DNA from: Methylophaga nitratireducenticrescens
GTDB lineage: Bacteria; Pseudomonadota; Gammaproteobacteria; Nitrosococcales; Methylophagaceae
Assembly (NCBI RefSeq): GCF_000260985.4
Contig: NC_017857.3
Coordinates: 1,488,001-1,552,000, forward strand
DNA length: 64,000 bases
Direction of reading: 5' to 3'
Translations under genes and position numbers: made by a program
The notes under the pieces: generated by a model
What the model was told of the DNA's origin: nothing
The model's database searches: none
The model's input: only the letters and a program-made list of their open reading frames with translations
Part shown: positions 25,951 to 35,086 of the stretch, piece by piece
Numbering within the stretch: the first letter of the stretch is position 1
Layout of the letters: the number at the start of each line of letters is the position of its first letter

Positions 25951-27325
25951 GGTGTTGCCCCGTTGTAGATACTGGTGGTGGACTAACCGGTAAATTGATT
26001 AGCAGTTTCAATCCGCCTTTGTTCTGGATATCCATGGTAATTTTACCGCCCAAAGCATTAACACGTTCCGATATTCCCAATAACCCCACGCCCATATGCT
26101 GATTGAAGCTGTCACGTTTGGCTTGACCATTATCCTCAACCTGCAGGGTTAATTGATTTTGATGAACATATTTCAATTTGATGTTGGCTTCACTGGCATC
26201 AGCATGTTTAGCAATATTGGTTAATGATTCCTGCACAATCCGATAGAGATTGACCGGTAAGGGTTCTGGTAAAGAATCAACTTCATCGTCTATCTGAAGA
26301 TTAAATCGGGTTTCTCCACCCGTGCGCTGATTCCAGCTTTTTATCAGTTTTTCCAGACTTCTTGTCAATCCCAGCTCGTCGACATCAGCTGGACGTAAAC
26401 GGGTTAATAATCCACGCAAAGCGGACATCATATGGGCTGTTATATGACTGATGCTTTCGGTTTCACTGATAATTGAAGGACAGTCCTTACGTGCTGTCTG
26501 ACTGATAGAGGTCGTTAATGCATTAATACCGGCAAGACATTGGCCAAATTCATCATGTAGTTCTCGGCTGATAAAACGATGTTCTTCTTCCTGTGCATTG
26601 ATCAATTTCAGTGCGAGTTGGCGGTTCTCACCCATAATCTGTTGCTGGGTGGAAGCCAGCGCATTAATCGCGTCACTGGTACGTCGCCATTCGCCTATAT
26701 CGAAACTGGGTATACGGGTTTGCAACTCTCCTTGCCGCATTTTTTCCAGTCCACGAACGATAAGTTGTGCCGGGCGCAGCATCCGGTGAATGGTCATAAA
26801 CACCAATAACGATACAGCCAGAATACTAACCGATAAAATACCGAACACCGCGCGCAGGTTACTCCAGGCACGGGCAATTTCAGTTTCCATATTCAGCGAA
26901 ACGATAATATTGCCATAGGTGATGGCATTAAATGAAAACCAACGACTGGCTTCATAGTTTGGTTGAAAAAGCTGTTGATATAGCTCACCAAACCACTGTG
27001 GCCAACGGGTTTCATCATGCACGACTTCATTACACAAACTGCGGCGGCGGCTTTCCGTACGTGATAAAAACTGTACACACGAGCCAGGCACGCCATTCAG
27101 TTGCTGCAAAATATTGGAATCGGGGAAAGCAACCGAGTAATCATAACGGGAGAGCATTTTCAATAACTGCTGAGTCAGTTGTTTTTCAATACGCAAAGCA
27201 GTCAGATCGGCCTCCAGTTTGGCCTGCTGATCGGTTTGATAAAGCACATAACCCGCACTAACGACCAGACAGACAAAGCCTATCAGCATGATTCTAAAGA
27301 AAAGCTGTAGTCTGAGATTCATCAT
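25943..27325 (-). CDS. mxaY: NarX-type sensor histidine kinase (MxaY-like)
   Basis: 460 residues from ATG 27325; the open frame continues to a TTG 17 codons earlier that I consider unlikely. Two membrane segments (about 10-28 and 160-182) flank a periplasmic sensor. HAMP follows, then the HisKA_3 box HRFISRELHDEFGQCLAG with the phospho-His, and an HATPase with NIAKHADASE and MGVGLLGISERVNALGGK. It is translationally coupled to the LuxR-type regulator. MxaY in gammaproteobacterial methanotrophs takes part in the lanthanide-dependent choice of methanol dehydrogenase; assignment here is by context. Confidence 0.72.
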   Translation of the reverse strand: MMNLRLQLFFRIMLIGFVCLVVSAGYVLYQTDQQAKLEADLTALRIEKQLTQQLLKMLSRYDYSVAFPDSNILQQLNGVPGSCVQFLSRTESRRRSLCNEVVHDETRWPQWFGELYQQLFQPNYEASRWFSFNAITYGNIIVSLNMETEIARAWSNLRAVFGILSVSILAVSLLVFMTIHRMLRPAQLIVRGLEKMRQGELQTRIPSFDIGEWRRTSDAINALASTQQQIMGENRQLALKLINAQEEEHRFISRELHDEFGQCLAGINALTTSISQTARKDCPSIISETESISHITAHMMSALRGLLTRLRPADVDELGLTRSLEKLIKSWNQRTGGETRFNLQIDDEVDSLPEPLPVNLYRIVQESLTNIAKHADASEANIKLKYVHQNQLTLQVEDNGQAKRDSFNQHMGVGLLGISERVNALGGKITMDIQNKGGLKLLINLPVSPPPVSTTGQHHV

Positions 27326-27762
27326 GTATCCATCTAAACAATAACTATAGTCTAGGCGCAGATATAGACTGTGCAAAGCTGAACTGCAGTTAACGGGATA
27401 TTTGCCCGATGTCCATGGGCAAATATCTGATGTGTGAAACGGGCTTTCACTGTTTAATAAGCAGCATTCTGCAAGTAAAGCTGATACAGCTTTAATAGTC
27501 TATGGAGTATTTATTTCGAACTTGATGTTAGTTGGCTGGTTTCACATTTTGGTATTCAGTGATAAATTCCTGTGATAACAAGCCCTAGTCAACCGGTAAA
27601 ATCATATCAAAACAGTAAATAACTGGGATTTTCCAGCATTTGCTGTCAGTCTACGGTTTTGCTCGCTTTGCAAAGATGCGTTAGATAAGCAGCCTTCATT
27701 TGAAAAATGATTTTTGAATAAGGCTTAAAATAAAAAAATTACCTATTTAAAGGGGAGAGAGA
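27326..27762. other. Divergent intergenic region between mxaY and mxaR
   Basis: 437 bases with no credible gene. It holds the inverted repeat at 27397-27427, a small hairpin (GTGAAA/TTTCAC, 27433-27449) and, at 27577-27587, AACAAGCCCTA, which equals the terminal 11 bases of the interspersed repeats and may be a relic. Promoters for both mxaYX and mxaRSACKL must be here; I could not fix -35/-10 boxes. Confidence 0.6.
27397..27427. promoter_or_regulatory. Perfect 11-bp inverted repeat (candidate operator)
   Basis: GATATTTGCCC and GGGCAAATATC are separated by nine bases (GATGTCCAT). The site lies 72 bases before the mxaY start and 336 bases before mxaR. It has no T-run, so it is more likely a protein-binding site than a terminator. 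Which regulator binds is unknown. Confidence 0.6.
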
Positions 27763-28782
27763 ATGTCGGATAAGCAGCAATTAGCTACTGCTCGTGAACA
27801 TGCATTGGCACTGGAAAAGGTTGTCAATAATGTGGTGATTGGTCAGCAGCAGGCGATTCGTTTGATCCTGATCGCACTGCATGCTCGCGGCCACGTATTG
27901 CTTGAAGGTGGCGTCGGGGTTGGGAAAACTACCTTGTTACGCGCTTTTTCCAAAGCATTGGGTGGTGCATTTGGCCGTATCGAAGGTAGTGTGGATTTAA
28001 TGCCTAACGATCTGCTTTACAGTGCCTGGGTAAATGCTGATGGTAAACCGGTCATCGAACCTGGCCCGCTGATTGCCAAAGGTGAAGAAACAGCGGTGTT
28101 TTTCTTTAATGAAATCAACCGGGCACGTCCCCAAGTCCAATCACTGCTGCTTAGAGCGATGGCAGAACGTAGTGCTGAAGCATTTGGTAAAGAGTATCGT
28201 TTTCCACATATGATCGTTTTTGCGGATCGTAATGCGGTGGAAAAAGAGGAAACCTTTGAGCTGAGCGCTGCTGCAAGAGATCGCTTCTTATTTGAGATTA
28301 ATATCAGTCGTCCACTTGAAGATGAACAGCGCCGTAAATTAATTTTTGATCCGGCGTTTCATGATGTGGATGAATTGCTGAGTTCAATTGGAGCTCCGCT
28401 GTTAAATTATCGCGATTTGAATGCTCTGGATCGAGATATTCAAAACAATATTTATGTTTCTCCGGAAATTGAAAATTATGTGGTTCGCCTGTGGGATGCC
28501 AGCTGGGAACCTCATAAACTCGGTATTACGTTGCCTGATGTTTATGTAGAAGATCTGGTGGTTGCCGGCGCCAGTGTTCGTGGTATGTCTGCAATGGTGC
28601 GTGCGGCCAAGGTTTGTGCCTGGCTTGAAGGACGGGATCATGTCCTGCCGGACGATATTCACTTTGTACTACTGCCATCACTGACCCATCGCATATTCCT
28701 GTCACCGGTTTATGATGGCCGTCGTGAACAGTTGATGCCGCAGTTTGTACAGGCGTTACGTGATCATATCGCTACGCCGTAA
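27763..28782 (+). CDS. mxaR: MoxR-type AAA+ ATPase MxaR
   Basis: 339 residues. Walker A is EGGVGVGKTTLL (about 48-57), Walker B and the sensor region are in FFFNEINRARPQVQSLLLRAMAE, and the arginine-finger area is ELSAAARDRF. MoxR ATPases act with vWA proteins as chaperones; MxaR is needed for active PQQ methanol dehydrogenase. It begins the mxaRSACKL operon, with a strong ribosome site (AAAGGGGAGAGAGA). The mxaFJGI structural genes are not adjacent. Confidence 0.92.
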   Translation: MSDKQQLATAREHALALEKVVNNVVIGQQQAIRLILIALHARGHVLLEGGVGVGKTTLLRAFSKALGGAFGRIEGSVDLMPNDLLYSAWVNADGKPVIEPGPLIAKGEETAVFFFNEINRARPQVQSLLLRAMAERSAEAFGKEYRFPHMIVFADRNAVEKEETFELSAAARDRFLFEINISRPLEDEQRRKLIFDPAFHDVDELLSSIGAPLLNYRDLNALDRDIQNNIYVSPEIENYVVRLWDASWEPHKLGITLPDVYVEDLVVAGASVRGMSAMVRAAKVCAWLEGRDHVLPDDIHFVLLPSLTHRIFLSPVYDGRREQLMPQFVQALRDHIATP

Positions 28783-28794
28783 GCGGGCATCATT

Positions 28795-29679
28795 ATGAAG
28801 CCTATTCAACCTCAGGAATTTAGCTACCGCTTTCCAGACAAGGTTTTCGGTCATGTGCCAGGCGCGCATAACGGAACCGCAATGGGAAGTGGCGACCGTT
28901 TTGCCGGTTTTGCCGATTTGTTTGATTATCCCGATCCACGGCGTCTGGATGTGCGTGCCAGTTTACGCACCAATATTGCTGATTCCGCTTTAGGCAATCA
29001 GGAACGCTGGCTAGTAAGACGTTATCAGCAACGCTCGTCTATTACCTTATGGTTACTTGCCGACTTAAGCCGATCAATGTCGGTTTCCAGTGTCAGTAAT
29101 GAACGGGTGGCCAGGCTCGCACATATGATTGCTCACAGCTCTATTGGCTTTGGCGATCGATTTGCCATGGCTGGTTTTGATGCGGTATGGCGAAAAGATG
29201 TTTCCGTAATGCCAACAAGACAACGCAGTATGCCTGCTGTTGCAGCCGGAAAAATTATTCAGGCCACTGCACCTTCAGCACCTGGAGCTGCGGGTTTATT
29301 TGATGTGGCAGATTTAATTACCAGTCCTAAAGCCATGGTGTTTCTTGCGTCAGACTTTTGTTGTGATATTGATCTGGTTGATCGCACTTTACGTAAGTTG
29401 GCGCATTACACGGTGATACCTATTGTCTGGCAGCATGATGAAGTGGATCATCTGCCTTCACATGCCGGTTGGACCGAAACCCGGGATTCTGAGACCGGAA
29501 AACGACACAGCGTATGGATCCGTCCAGGTATCAAAAAACGTTGGCAGCAGCAATTGGATGAACATTTTGAGAAATTGACGGCCTGTTTTATGCGTTATCG
29601 GGTTAAGCCGCTTTTTGTCTCTGGAGAAGTCACCCCACAACAGTTGACCCAGTATTTCTCCGCCATGAAAAAATCATAG
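28795..29679 (+). CDS. mxaS: DUF58 protein MxaS
   Basis: 294 residues with the DUF58 core (LGNQERWLVRRYQQRSSITLWLLADLSRSMS), a vWA-like fold in which DLSRSMS supplies the metal site. It acts downstream of the MoxR ATPase in methanol dehydrogenase maturation. It is 12 bases after mxaR and 11 bases before mxaA. The order R-S-A-C-K-L matches the classic mxa cluster of methylotrophs. Confidence 0.9.
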   Translation: MKPIQPQEFSYRFPDKVFGHVPGAHNGTAMGSGDRFAGFADLFDYPDPRRLDVRASLRTNIADSALGNQERWLVRRYQQRSSITLWLLADLSRSMSVSSVSNERVARLAHMIAHSSIGFGDRFAMAGFDAVWRKDVSVMPTRQRSMPAVAAGKIIQATAPSAPGAAGLFDVADLITSPKAMVFLASDFCCDIDLVDRTLRKLAHYTVIPIVWQHDEVDHLPSHAGWTETRDSETGKRHSVWIRPGIKKRWQQQLDEHFEKLTACFMRYRVKPLFVSGEVTPQQLTQYFSAMKKS

Positions 29680-29690
29680 GAATGCACACA

Positions 29691-30530
29691 ATGCGCCGTT
29701 GGATCTTCATTTTCAGTTTTATTTTCAGCAGTCAGCTCATGGCACAAGATGTGACTATTAAGATGGATCGTAGTTGGGGTCTGTTGATAGGTGACATCGT
29801 AAATGCCAGTATTGTCCTGCCGGTAAGTGTCAGTGATATTGATGCTGACAGTTTGCCGCAATTGAACAAACGTCATGGGCCATGGCTTAATCTGTTGCAG
29901 ATTTCCAGTAACAGTAATGTACTTGAGCTGCAGTATCAGTTGGTGAATGTTCCTGCTGAAACACGTACATTACAGACTCCATCCTATACATTGAGAACCA
30001 ATGCGGGTCAGTTGCTGAATATTCCACCAGCCGAGTTTTCTGCCGGATCATTTTTAAATGCAACAGATAAAAATGCGACAGAAATGACCTTGCGAAGGGA
30101 TCAGCGTTTACTGCCTGCAGACTTTAGTACGTTAGAAAATCAACGGACTTATGCCATTGCCGTCGCTTTGATTACGGCACTTATCTGGCTCGTCTGGCAT
30201 ATCGGCTTGCGTCCTGGAAAACGTTTGCCGTTTGCTAAAGCAGTATTGTCGATGAATAAGTTACGCTGGTTTGGCCATAAAGATGTCGATGGTGCTACAC
30301 GTGTTATGCATCATGCATTTAATGATAGTGCCGGTACCGTGGTGATTTACAGTCAGCTACAGCAATTGTGGGATGCTTGTCCGTGGTTAGCTGATTTACA
30401 GCCAGAAATAACCCGGTTTTACCAGCAGTCAGCATCACATTATTTCAGTCGCGATTCTCAGCAAAATGCAGATTTTGACAGTTTAATTAAACTGGCTCGT
30501 TCCTGCCGGGCGAGGGAGAAAATGGCATGA
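29691..30530 (+). CDS. mxaA: Methanol dehydrogenase maturation protein MxaA
   Basis: 279 residues. ATG 29691 is chosen because AGGA lies nine bases before it; ATG 29682 is too close to that site. A signal peptide (MRRWIFIFSFIFSSQLMAQ) leads into a periplasmic domain, a membrane helix (about 145-167, IAVALITALIWLVWHIGL) and a cytoplasmic tail. MxaA, MxaK and MxaL are required for calcium incorporation into methanol dehydrogenase in Methylobacterium. It overlaps mxaC by 4 bases. Confidence 0.85.
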   Translation: MRRWIFIFSFIFSSQLMAQDVTIKMDRSWGLLIGDIVNASIVLPVSVSDIDADSLPQLNKRHGPWLNLLQISSNSNVLELQYQLVNVPAETRTLQTPSYTLRTNAGQLLNIPPAEFSAGSFLNATDKNATEMTLRRDQRLLPADFSTLENQRTYAIAVALITALIWLVWHIGLRPGKRLPFAKAVLSMNKLRWFGHKDVDGATRVMHHAFNDSAGTVVIYSQLQQLWDACPWLADLQPEITRFYQQSASHYFSRDSQQNADFDSLIKLARSCRAREKMA

Positions 30531-31543
30531 TGCTGTTTGGTCTCGAATGGGCTTTTCCTTTTGTACTGTTGTTATTACCGATGGTGTTATTGCCATGGTT
30601 TAATAATAATCTGGATAAAACAGTGGCTTGGACAGCATTGGTGCCACATGATCCGTTATCCCGAACCATTAGCCTGACACTAAAAGTTTTATCTTCCGTG
30701 GTAATTGCTGCCTTATTATTAGCGGTTGCCAGCCCTGCCATTCCGGAACGTACGGTAGAACGATTTGGTGAGGGTGCCGAAATTGTTTTGCTGCTGGATC
30801 GCAGTCGCAGTATGGATGATGCGTTTGCTGTGACTACTCAGGCTGCCAATTATGCAGTTGGAGGCGATAATTCCAAGCGCCGTGTTGCCCGAACCTATTT
30901 GACTGAATTTGTTAAAAAACGACCGGATGATCGTTTCGGCTTTGTCTTTTTCAGCACCAACTCCATTAACCTCTTGCCATTGACCTATAGCAAGGAAGCA
31001 ATTCTTGCCACCATTGAAGCGAATTCACTAGGCAAAGGTTTGTCTGATACCAATTTGGCTGATGCCCTGATGAATTCGGCATTAATGTTTGAGGACCAGC
31101 CCTACCGCGGTTCACGAATTGTTTTGCTGGTATCGGATGGTGGTCAGTTAATGACTGATGAAGCCATGGAATTAATCACCAAACGTTACAAGGAGATGAA
31201 TCTGAGTATTTACTGGATATATCTCAAAGCCAGACAGGGCATGACACTGGAACCGTCGGAAAATGACAATATTCTTTATACCGATCTGCCCGAGCGGAAA
31301 GTTCATGAGTTTTTCAAAAGTATCGGTATTCCTTACCGGGCCTTTGAAGCGGGTTCGCTAGAAGAGTTTGCAGCGGCGATGGATGAAATTGACGAGCAGC
31401 AATACCAGACATTGATTGTGGAAGAGCTGGTGCCACATGAACCCAAGTCTGACTGGTTTTTATGGTTAGCGTTGCTCGCCATGTTGCCATTGGCAAGTTC
31501 ACATCTATACAGTTACTGGGGAGTTCGAAAAGCGCATGAGTAA
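30527..31543 (+). CDS. mxaC: vWA-domain membrane protein MxaC
   Basis: 338 residues. Membrane helices lie at about 5-24 and 50-72, then a vWA domain with the metal-ion-dependent adhesion site LLLDRSRSMDDAF and LVSDGGQLM, and a final membrane helix at about 310-330. It is the fourth gene of the maturation operon, overlapping mxaA (4 bases) and mxaK (8 bases). Its exact role in methanol dehydrogenase assembly is not established. Confidence 0.88.
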   Translation: MMLFGLEWAFPFVLLLLPMVLLPWFNNNLDKTVAWTALVPHDPLSRTISLTLKVLSSVVIAALLLAVASPAIPERTVERFGEGAEIVLLLDRSRSMDDAFAVTTQAANYAVGGDNSKRRVARTYLTEFVKKRPDDRFGFVFFSTNSINLLPLTYSKEAILATIEANSLGKGLSDTNLADALMNSALMFEDQPYRGSRIVLLVSDGGQLMTDEAMELITKRYKEMNLSIYWIYLKARQGMTLEPSENDNILYTDLPERKVHEFFKSIGIPYRAFEAGSLEEFAAAMDEIDEQQYQTLIVEELVPHEPKSDWFLWLALLAMLPLASSHLYSYWGVRKAHE

Positions 31544-32075
31544 CACATTAAAATTATTACGCTGGGTGTTACTGTCGATTTTTGTTATCAGCATTGTTGT
31601 AATGTTGTTTTCAAATTGGCAGCTATGGCAGCAAAAACGAATTGAAGCCTTTGTTATTGCACCTGAACAATATAAAACAATTCCGGATCATCCTCGGGCA
31701 CATTTTGCTCAAGGTCACTATCTGGTCGAACACGACGAGAATGATGCAGCTTTAGAACAATACACGTTGGTTCTTGGCAGCCAGCAAGCAGAATGGTTAC
31801 CGGCTGCCTATTTCAATCGCGGTAACATCAATTTGCGTGAAGCGATGGCAATGGATGGCGATGATCCGCAGATGATTCCACTGGTTGAATTAGCTAAACA
31901 GGATTATCGCAGTGCATTGAAGCAACAGCCGGAGTTCTGGGATGCTCGTTTCAATCTTGAAGTGGCACTACGCTTAGTTCCCGAAGATCCTGAAGCAGAG
32001 ACTAATTTAAAAAAGCAGGAAATTTATAGCGAACGCAGTATCGAAACCAAGGCATTCAAGGTTGATTTGCCATGA
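31536..32075 (+). CDS. mxaK: MxaK, membrane-anchored TPR-like protein
   Basis: 179 residues. A single N-terminal membrane helix (LLRWVLLSIFVISIVVMLF) is followed by a periplasmic TPR-like region (HFAQGHYLVEHDENDAALEQYTLVL; AAYFNRGNINLREAM; ARFNLEVALRL). MxaK participates in calcium insertion into methanol dehydrogenase with MxaA and MxaL. It overlaps mxaC by 8 and mxaL by 4 bases. Confidence 0.85.
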   Translation: MSNTLKLLRWVLLSIFVISIVVMLFSNWQLWQQKRIEAFVIAPEQYKTIPDHPRAHFAQGHYLVEHDENDAALEQYTLVLGSQQAEWLPAAYFNRGNINLREAMAMDGDDPQMIPLVELAKQDYRSALKQQPEFWDARFNLEVALRLVPEDPEAETNLKKQEIYSERSIETKAFKVDLP

Positions 32076-33010
32076 GCTTGAGTTATCCAAAACGGATATT
32101 TTTGACCGCATTGGTCATGTTAATCAGTTTGTTAATGATAATGGCGGCGCTGTGGTTACCAGAGGTGGATCGTGAAATAGAGGTGATGGACAGTTTGTTT
32201 GTCATTGATATAACGGACAGTATGAATGTGGAAGATGCACGATTTGGTAAGCAAACCATTAATCGATTGGAGTGGGCCAAGGAGTATACCCGACAGTCAA
32301 TTTTGAGTATGCCGTGTGGTTCTCATGCTGGCTTGGCGATTTTTAGTGAAGCGCGCAGTCTGATTCTGATGACGCCGGTCGAAGTTTGTACCAATTATCA
32401 TGATCTGATGCAGATGCTGTCGCAGTTTCATCCAACAATGGCGTGGGCCCGCTCCAGTGAAGTGTCTAAAGCTCTGTATACATCGATTCGTCAGGCCAAA
32501 GAAATTACACCACAGCCAACAGTGGTTTTTTTAACCGATGGTCATGAGGCCCCCCCAGTTCATGAAAAACTTTTCCCCAAGTTCACTGATACACCTGGTG
32601 AAGTACCAGGGGTAATCGTCGGTATTGGTGGAAGCGATTTAGTGCCTATTCCTAAAACGAATGAGTTTGGTGAAATAGAAGGGTATTGGGAAATAAATGA
32701 GGTCATGCATAAAGATGTCTATGCCTCAAGTCGTGGAGATGCGGCTGAATTAAATAATAACCGTCCACGCACAGAACATTTATCGTCGCAGAAGAAATCT
32801 CATATGGAAACAGTTGCCAGACGAATTGGATTTGAATTTATCTCCTCGCCTAAATCTCCACAGCATCTGATCAAAGAAATGCAGAAAATTTCTGATAGTC
32901 GCCAGCAACCAGTGAAATATGATTTATTTGTCTGGCTGGCAACCATTGCTTTGATTTTATTGGTGTTAGTCTTTTTACCCTACAATCTGTTCGCGAACCA
33001 ACATGATTAA
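32072..33010 (+). CDS. mxaL: vWA-domain membrane protein MxaL
   Basis: 312 residues. It has an N-terminal membrane helix (about 8-30), a vWA domain with the metal site VIDITDSMNVED and FLTDGHEAPP, and a C-terminal membrane helix (LFVWLATIALILLVLVFL). It is the last gene of the operon. mxaD, mxaE, mxaH and mxaB, which follow in Methylobacterium, are absent here. No clear terminator was seen after it. Confidence 0.88.
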   Translation: MSLSYPKRIFLTALVMLISLLMIMAALWLPEVDREIEVMDSLFVIDITDSMNVEDARFGKQTINRLEWAKEYTRQSILSMPCGSHAGLAIFSEARSLILMTPVEVCTNYHDLMQMLSQFHPTMAWARSSEVSKALYTSIRQAKEITPQPTVVFLTDGHEAPPVHEKLFPKFTDTPGEVPGVIVGIGGSDLVPIPKTNEFGEIEGYWEINEVMHKDVYASSRGDAAELNNNRPRTEHLSSQKKSHMETVARRIGFEFISSPKSPQHLIKEMQKISDSRQQPVKYDLFVWLATIALILLVLVFLPYNLFANQHD

Positions 33011-33466
33011 GCTGTTTCTTACACCTCATCTGAAGTGGAATAAAACTTCAATTCTGAAATTTATGTAACGCGCAGAACGTTCAATTAAAGCATGAACCGG
33101 ATTAGCTTTATTTATCGATATGGCTGAGTCGAAATGCCAGATGCAAACTTGCTCTGACAAGGGATGACTGAGAAATAGTTACCTGTTTTTTTCAAATGCC
33201 AACAGATTCCATATCAGGCCTTTGCTGCTGGTTCGCTTGATGGATTAGCAGCAAAGAAAAATAGTGTTTAACAGCTATACAGTCGATATTTGCTCGAATG
33301 CAACATGTCTCAGAAATTGCTGGCTGACAATTATCTTTGGACAGCAATGGTGGGTTTGTTGCTGCTGACCGCATCACAGATATACACTTGGTTTGGTGTT
33401 ACGTGTGCTTATCGTTCGACACGCCACTGATGTTTATTGCAAAGCGGGCTGAAATTTAATCTAACC
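33011..33466. other. Intergenic region after mxaL
   Basis: 456 bases without a confident gene. The only coding possibility is a 41-codon frame at 33305-33430 described separately. No repeat or RNA gene recognised. Confidence 0.5.
33305..33430 (+). CDS. Possible small membrane peptide (41 residues)
   Basis: Starts MSQKLLADNYLW and has one hydrophobic segment (TAMVGLLLLTASQIYTWFGV) long enough to cross the membrane. No good ribosome binding site precedes the ATG, and nothing similar is recognised, so it may be fortuitous. It lies between mxaL and the transpeptidase gene. Confidence 0.25.
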   Translation: MSQKLLADNYLWTAMVGLLLLTASQIYTWFGVTCAYRSTRH

Positions 33467-33952
33467 ATGGCAAATCATTTTCTCGATATTTCTCTGTCTC
33501 AACAACGTTGCCAGCTAAAACGGGATGACGAGGTGCTGTTTTCTGCATCTGTTTCAACGGCTTTAAATGGGCCCGGTGAACAGGAAGATTCAGGATGCAC
33601 TCCCAGGGGCTGGCATATCATCAGAGCATGTATAGGCGATGGCCAACCGGTTAATACCGTGTTTCGTGGCAGACGGCCCACCGGTGAAATTTTTTCACCA
33701 CAGCTGGCGAAACAGTTTCCCGATAAAGACTGGATTTTAACGCGCATACTCTGGTTAAGCGGACTGGAACTTGGCAGGAATCGATTGGGAAATGTTGATA
33801 CAATGCGCCGCTATATTTACATACATGGCACACCGGATAGTGAGCCAATGGGCATCGCTGAATCCCACGGTTGTATCCGCATGCATAATCAGGATTTGCT
33901 GACGTTGTTTGAACTGGTCAACCCCGGTTTGAAAGTCTGCATTCACGAATAA
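33467..33952 (+). CDS. L,D-transpeptidase (YkuD) family protein
   Basis: 161 residues from ATG 33467 (MANHFLDISLSQQRCQLKRD); an upstream TTG would add ten residues of poor quality. The catalytic motif is IHGTPDSEPMGIAESHGCIRM, with the Cys nucleophile and preceding His. No signal peptide is seen, so export is unclear. Such proteins form 3-3 peptidoglycan cross-links or attach lipoproteins. It is 9 bases before nagZ, another peptidoglycan gene, suggesting a shared role in cell-wall turnover. Confidence 0.88.
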   Translation: MANHFLDISLSQQRCQLKRDDEVLFSASVSTALNGPGEQEDSGCTPRGWHIIRACIGDGQPVNTVFRGRRPTGEIFSPQLAKQFPDKDWILTRILWLSGLELGRNRLGNVDTMRRYIYIHGTPDSEPMGIAESHGCIRMHNQDLLTLFELVNPGLKVCIHE

Positions 33953-33961
33953 GGTAATTAC

Positions 33962-35011
33962 ATGACATTAGGCCCGTTGATGGTGGATCTGATCGGCGTA
34001 ACGATCAGTGAGAAAGAAAAAGAAATTCTTCAACATCCATTGGTTGGTGGTGTCATCCTGTTTAGCCGTAATTATGATTCTCCAGAACAAATTGCTGCAC
34101 TGACTTCTGAAATCCATGCAATACGTCAACCACATCTCATCATTGCTGTGGATCATGAAGGTGGACGGGTTCAACGTTTTCGTGAAGGTTTCAGCCGTCT
34201 TCCACCTGTTGGCACGCTGGGACAGCATTACATGCAACATCCCCAACAGTCTCTTAAACAAGCTGAAGTAACCGGTTGGTTAATGGCGGCAGAGCTACGT
34301 GCTGTGGGAGTGGATTTCAGTTTTGCACCGGTTCTGGATCTGGATTACGGCATCAGTGAAGTGATTGGTGATCGTGCATTTCATCGGGATCCCCAAGCGG
34401 TCACCAAACTGGCTGCTGCTTATATCAGCGGCATGAAACAGGCTTACATGGCAGCTGTTGGTAAACATTTTCCCGGTCATGGGGCAGTGGAAGTCGACTC
34501 GCATTCAGGTCTGCCGATCGATAAACGCCATCTGGAAGATATGTGGCAGGCCGATATGCTGCCGTTTCGGCAACTTTGCTCACAAACCTTGGCGGGCATC
34601 ATGCCGGCACATATTGTTTATGAAAAATGCGATAGTTTGCCGGCTGGCTTTTCACCCTATTGGATCCAGGAAATTCTGCGTAAGCGTATGGGCTTCCAGG
34701 GTGCAGTCATCAGTGATGATCTGAGTATGGCAGGTGCTGCCATTGTGGGCGATAGTACTGCTCGTGCAGAAGCTGCTTTAGCAGCGGGTTGTGACTTGTT
34801 GCTGCTTTGCAATAACCCCTCAGAAGTTGAAAGTGTATTGGATAACCTCAAATGTGATGCCGATCCGCTAAGACATATGCGTCTGGTGCGACTGCATGGC
34901 CGACACCCGATTGACCGCGAAACGCTAATGGCCAGCGAGCAATGGAAACAGGCCGTTTATACCGTTGCCAACTATGCACCTGATACTGATCGGCAACTGG
35001 ATCTTGCCTGA
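33962..35011 (+). CDS. nagZ: Beta-N-acetylhexosaminidase
   Basis: 349 residues, GH3 family, cytoplasmic. It removes GlcNAc from anhydro-muropeptides during peptidoglycan recycling. Motifs: VDHEGGRVQRFREGFSRLPP, GKHFPGHGAVEVDSH with the catalytic His loop, and the Asp nucleophile in VISDDLSMAGA. It is co-directional with the L,D-transpeptidase; ampD, which acts in the same pathway, lies at 54464. Confidence 0.95.
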   Translation: MTLGPLMVDLIGVTISEKEKEILQHPLVGGVILFSRNYDSPEQIAALTSEIHAIRQPHLIIAVDHEGGRVQRFREGFSRLPPVGTLGQHYMQHPQQSLKQAEVTGWLMAAELRAVGVDFSFAPVLDLDYGISEVIGDRAFHRDPQAVTKLAAAYISGMKQAYMAAVGKHFPGHGAVEVDSHSGLPIDKRHLEDMWQADMLPFRQLCSQTLAGIMPAHIVYEKCDSLPAGFSPYWIQEILRKRMGFQGAVISDDLSMAGAAIVGDSTARAEAALAAGCDLLLLCNNPSEVESVLDNLKCDADPLRHMRLVRLHGRHPIDRETLMASEQWKQAVYTVANYAPDTDRQLDLA

Positions 35012-35086
35012 TATTTTTTCGGTTGATTCTCCATACACCGCCAGTCGGCAGTGTTATCATTTTGCTTTGAATTAAATAACTGTCTA

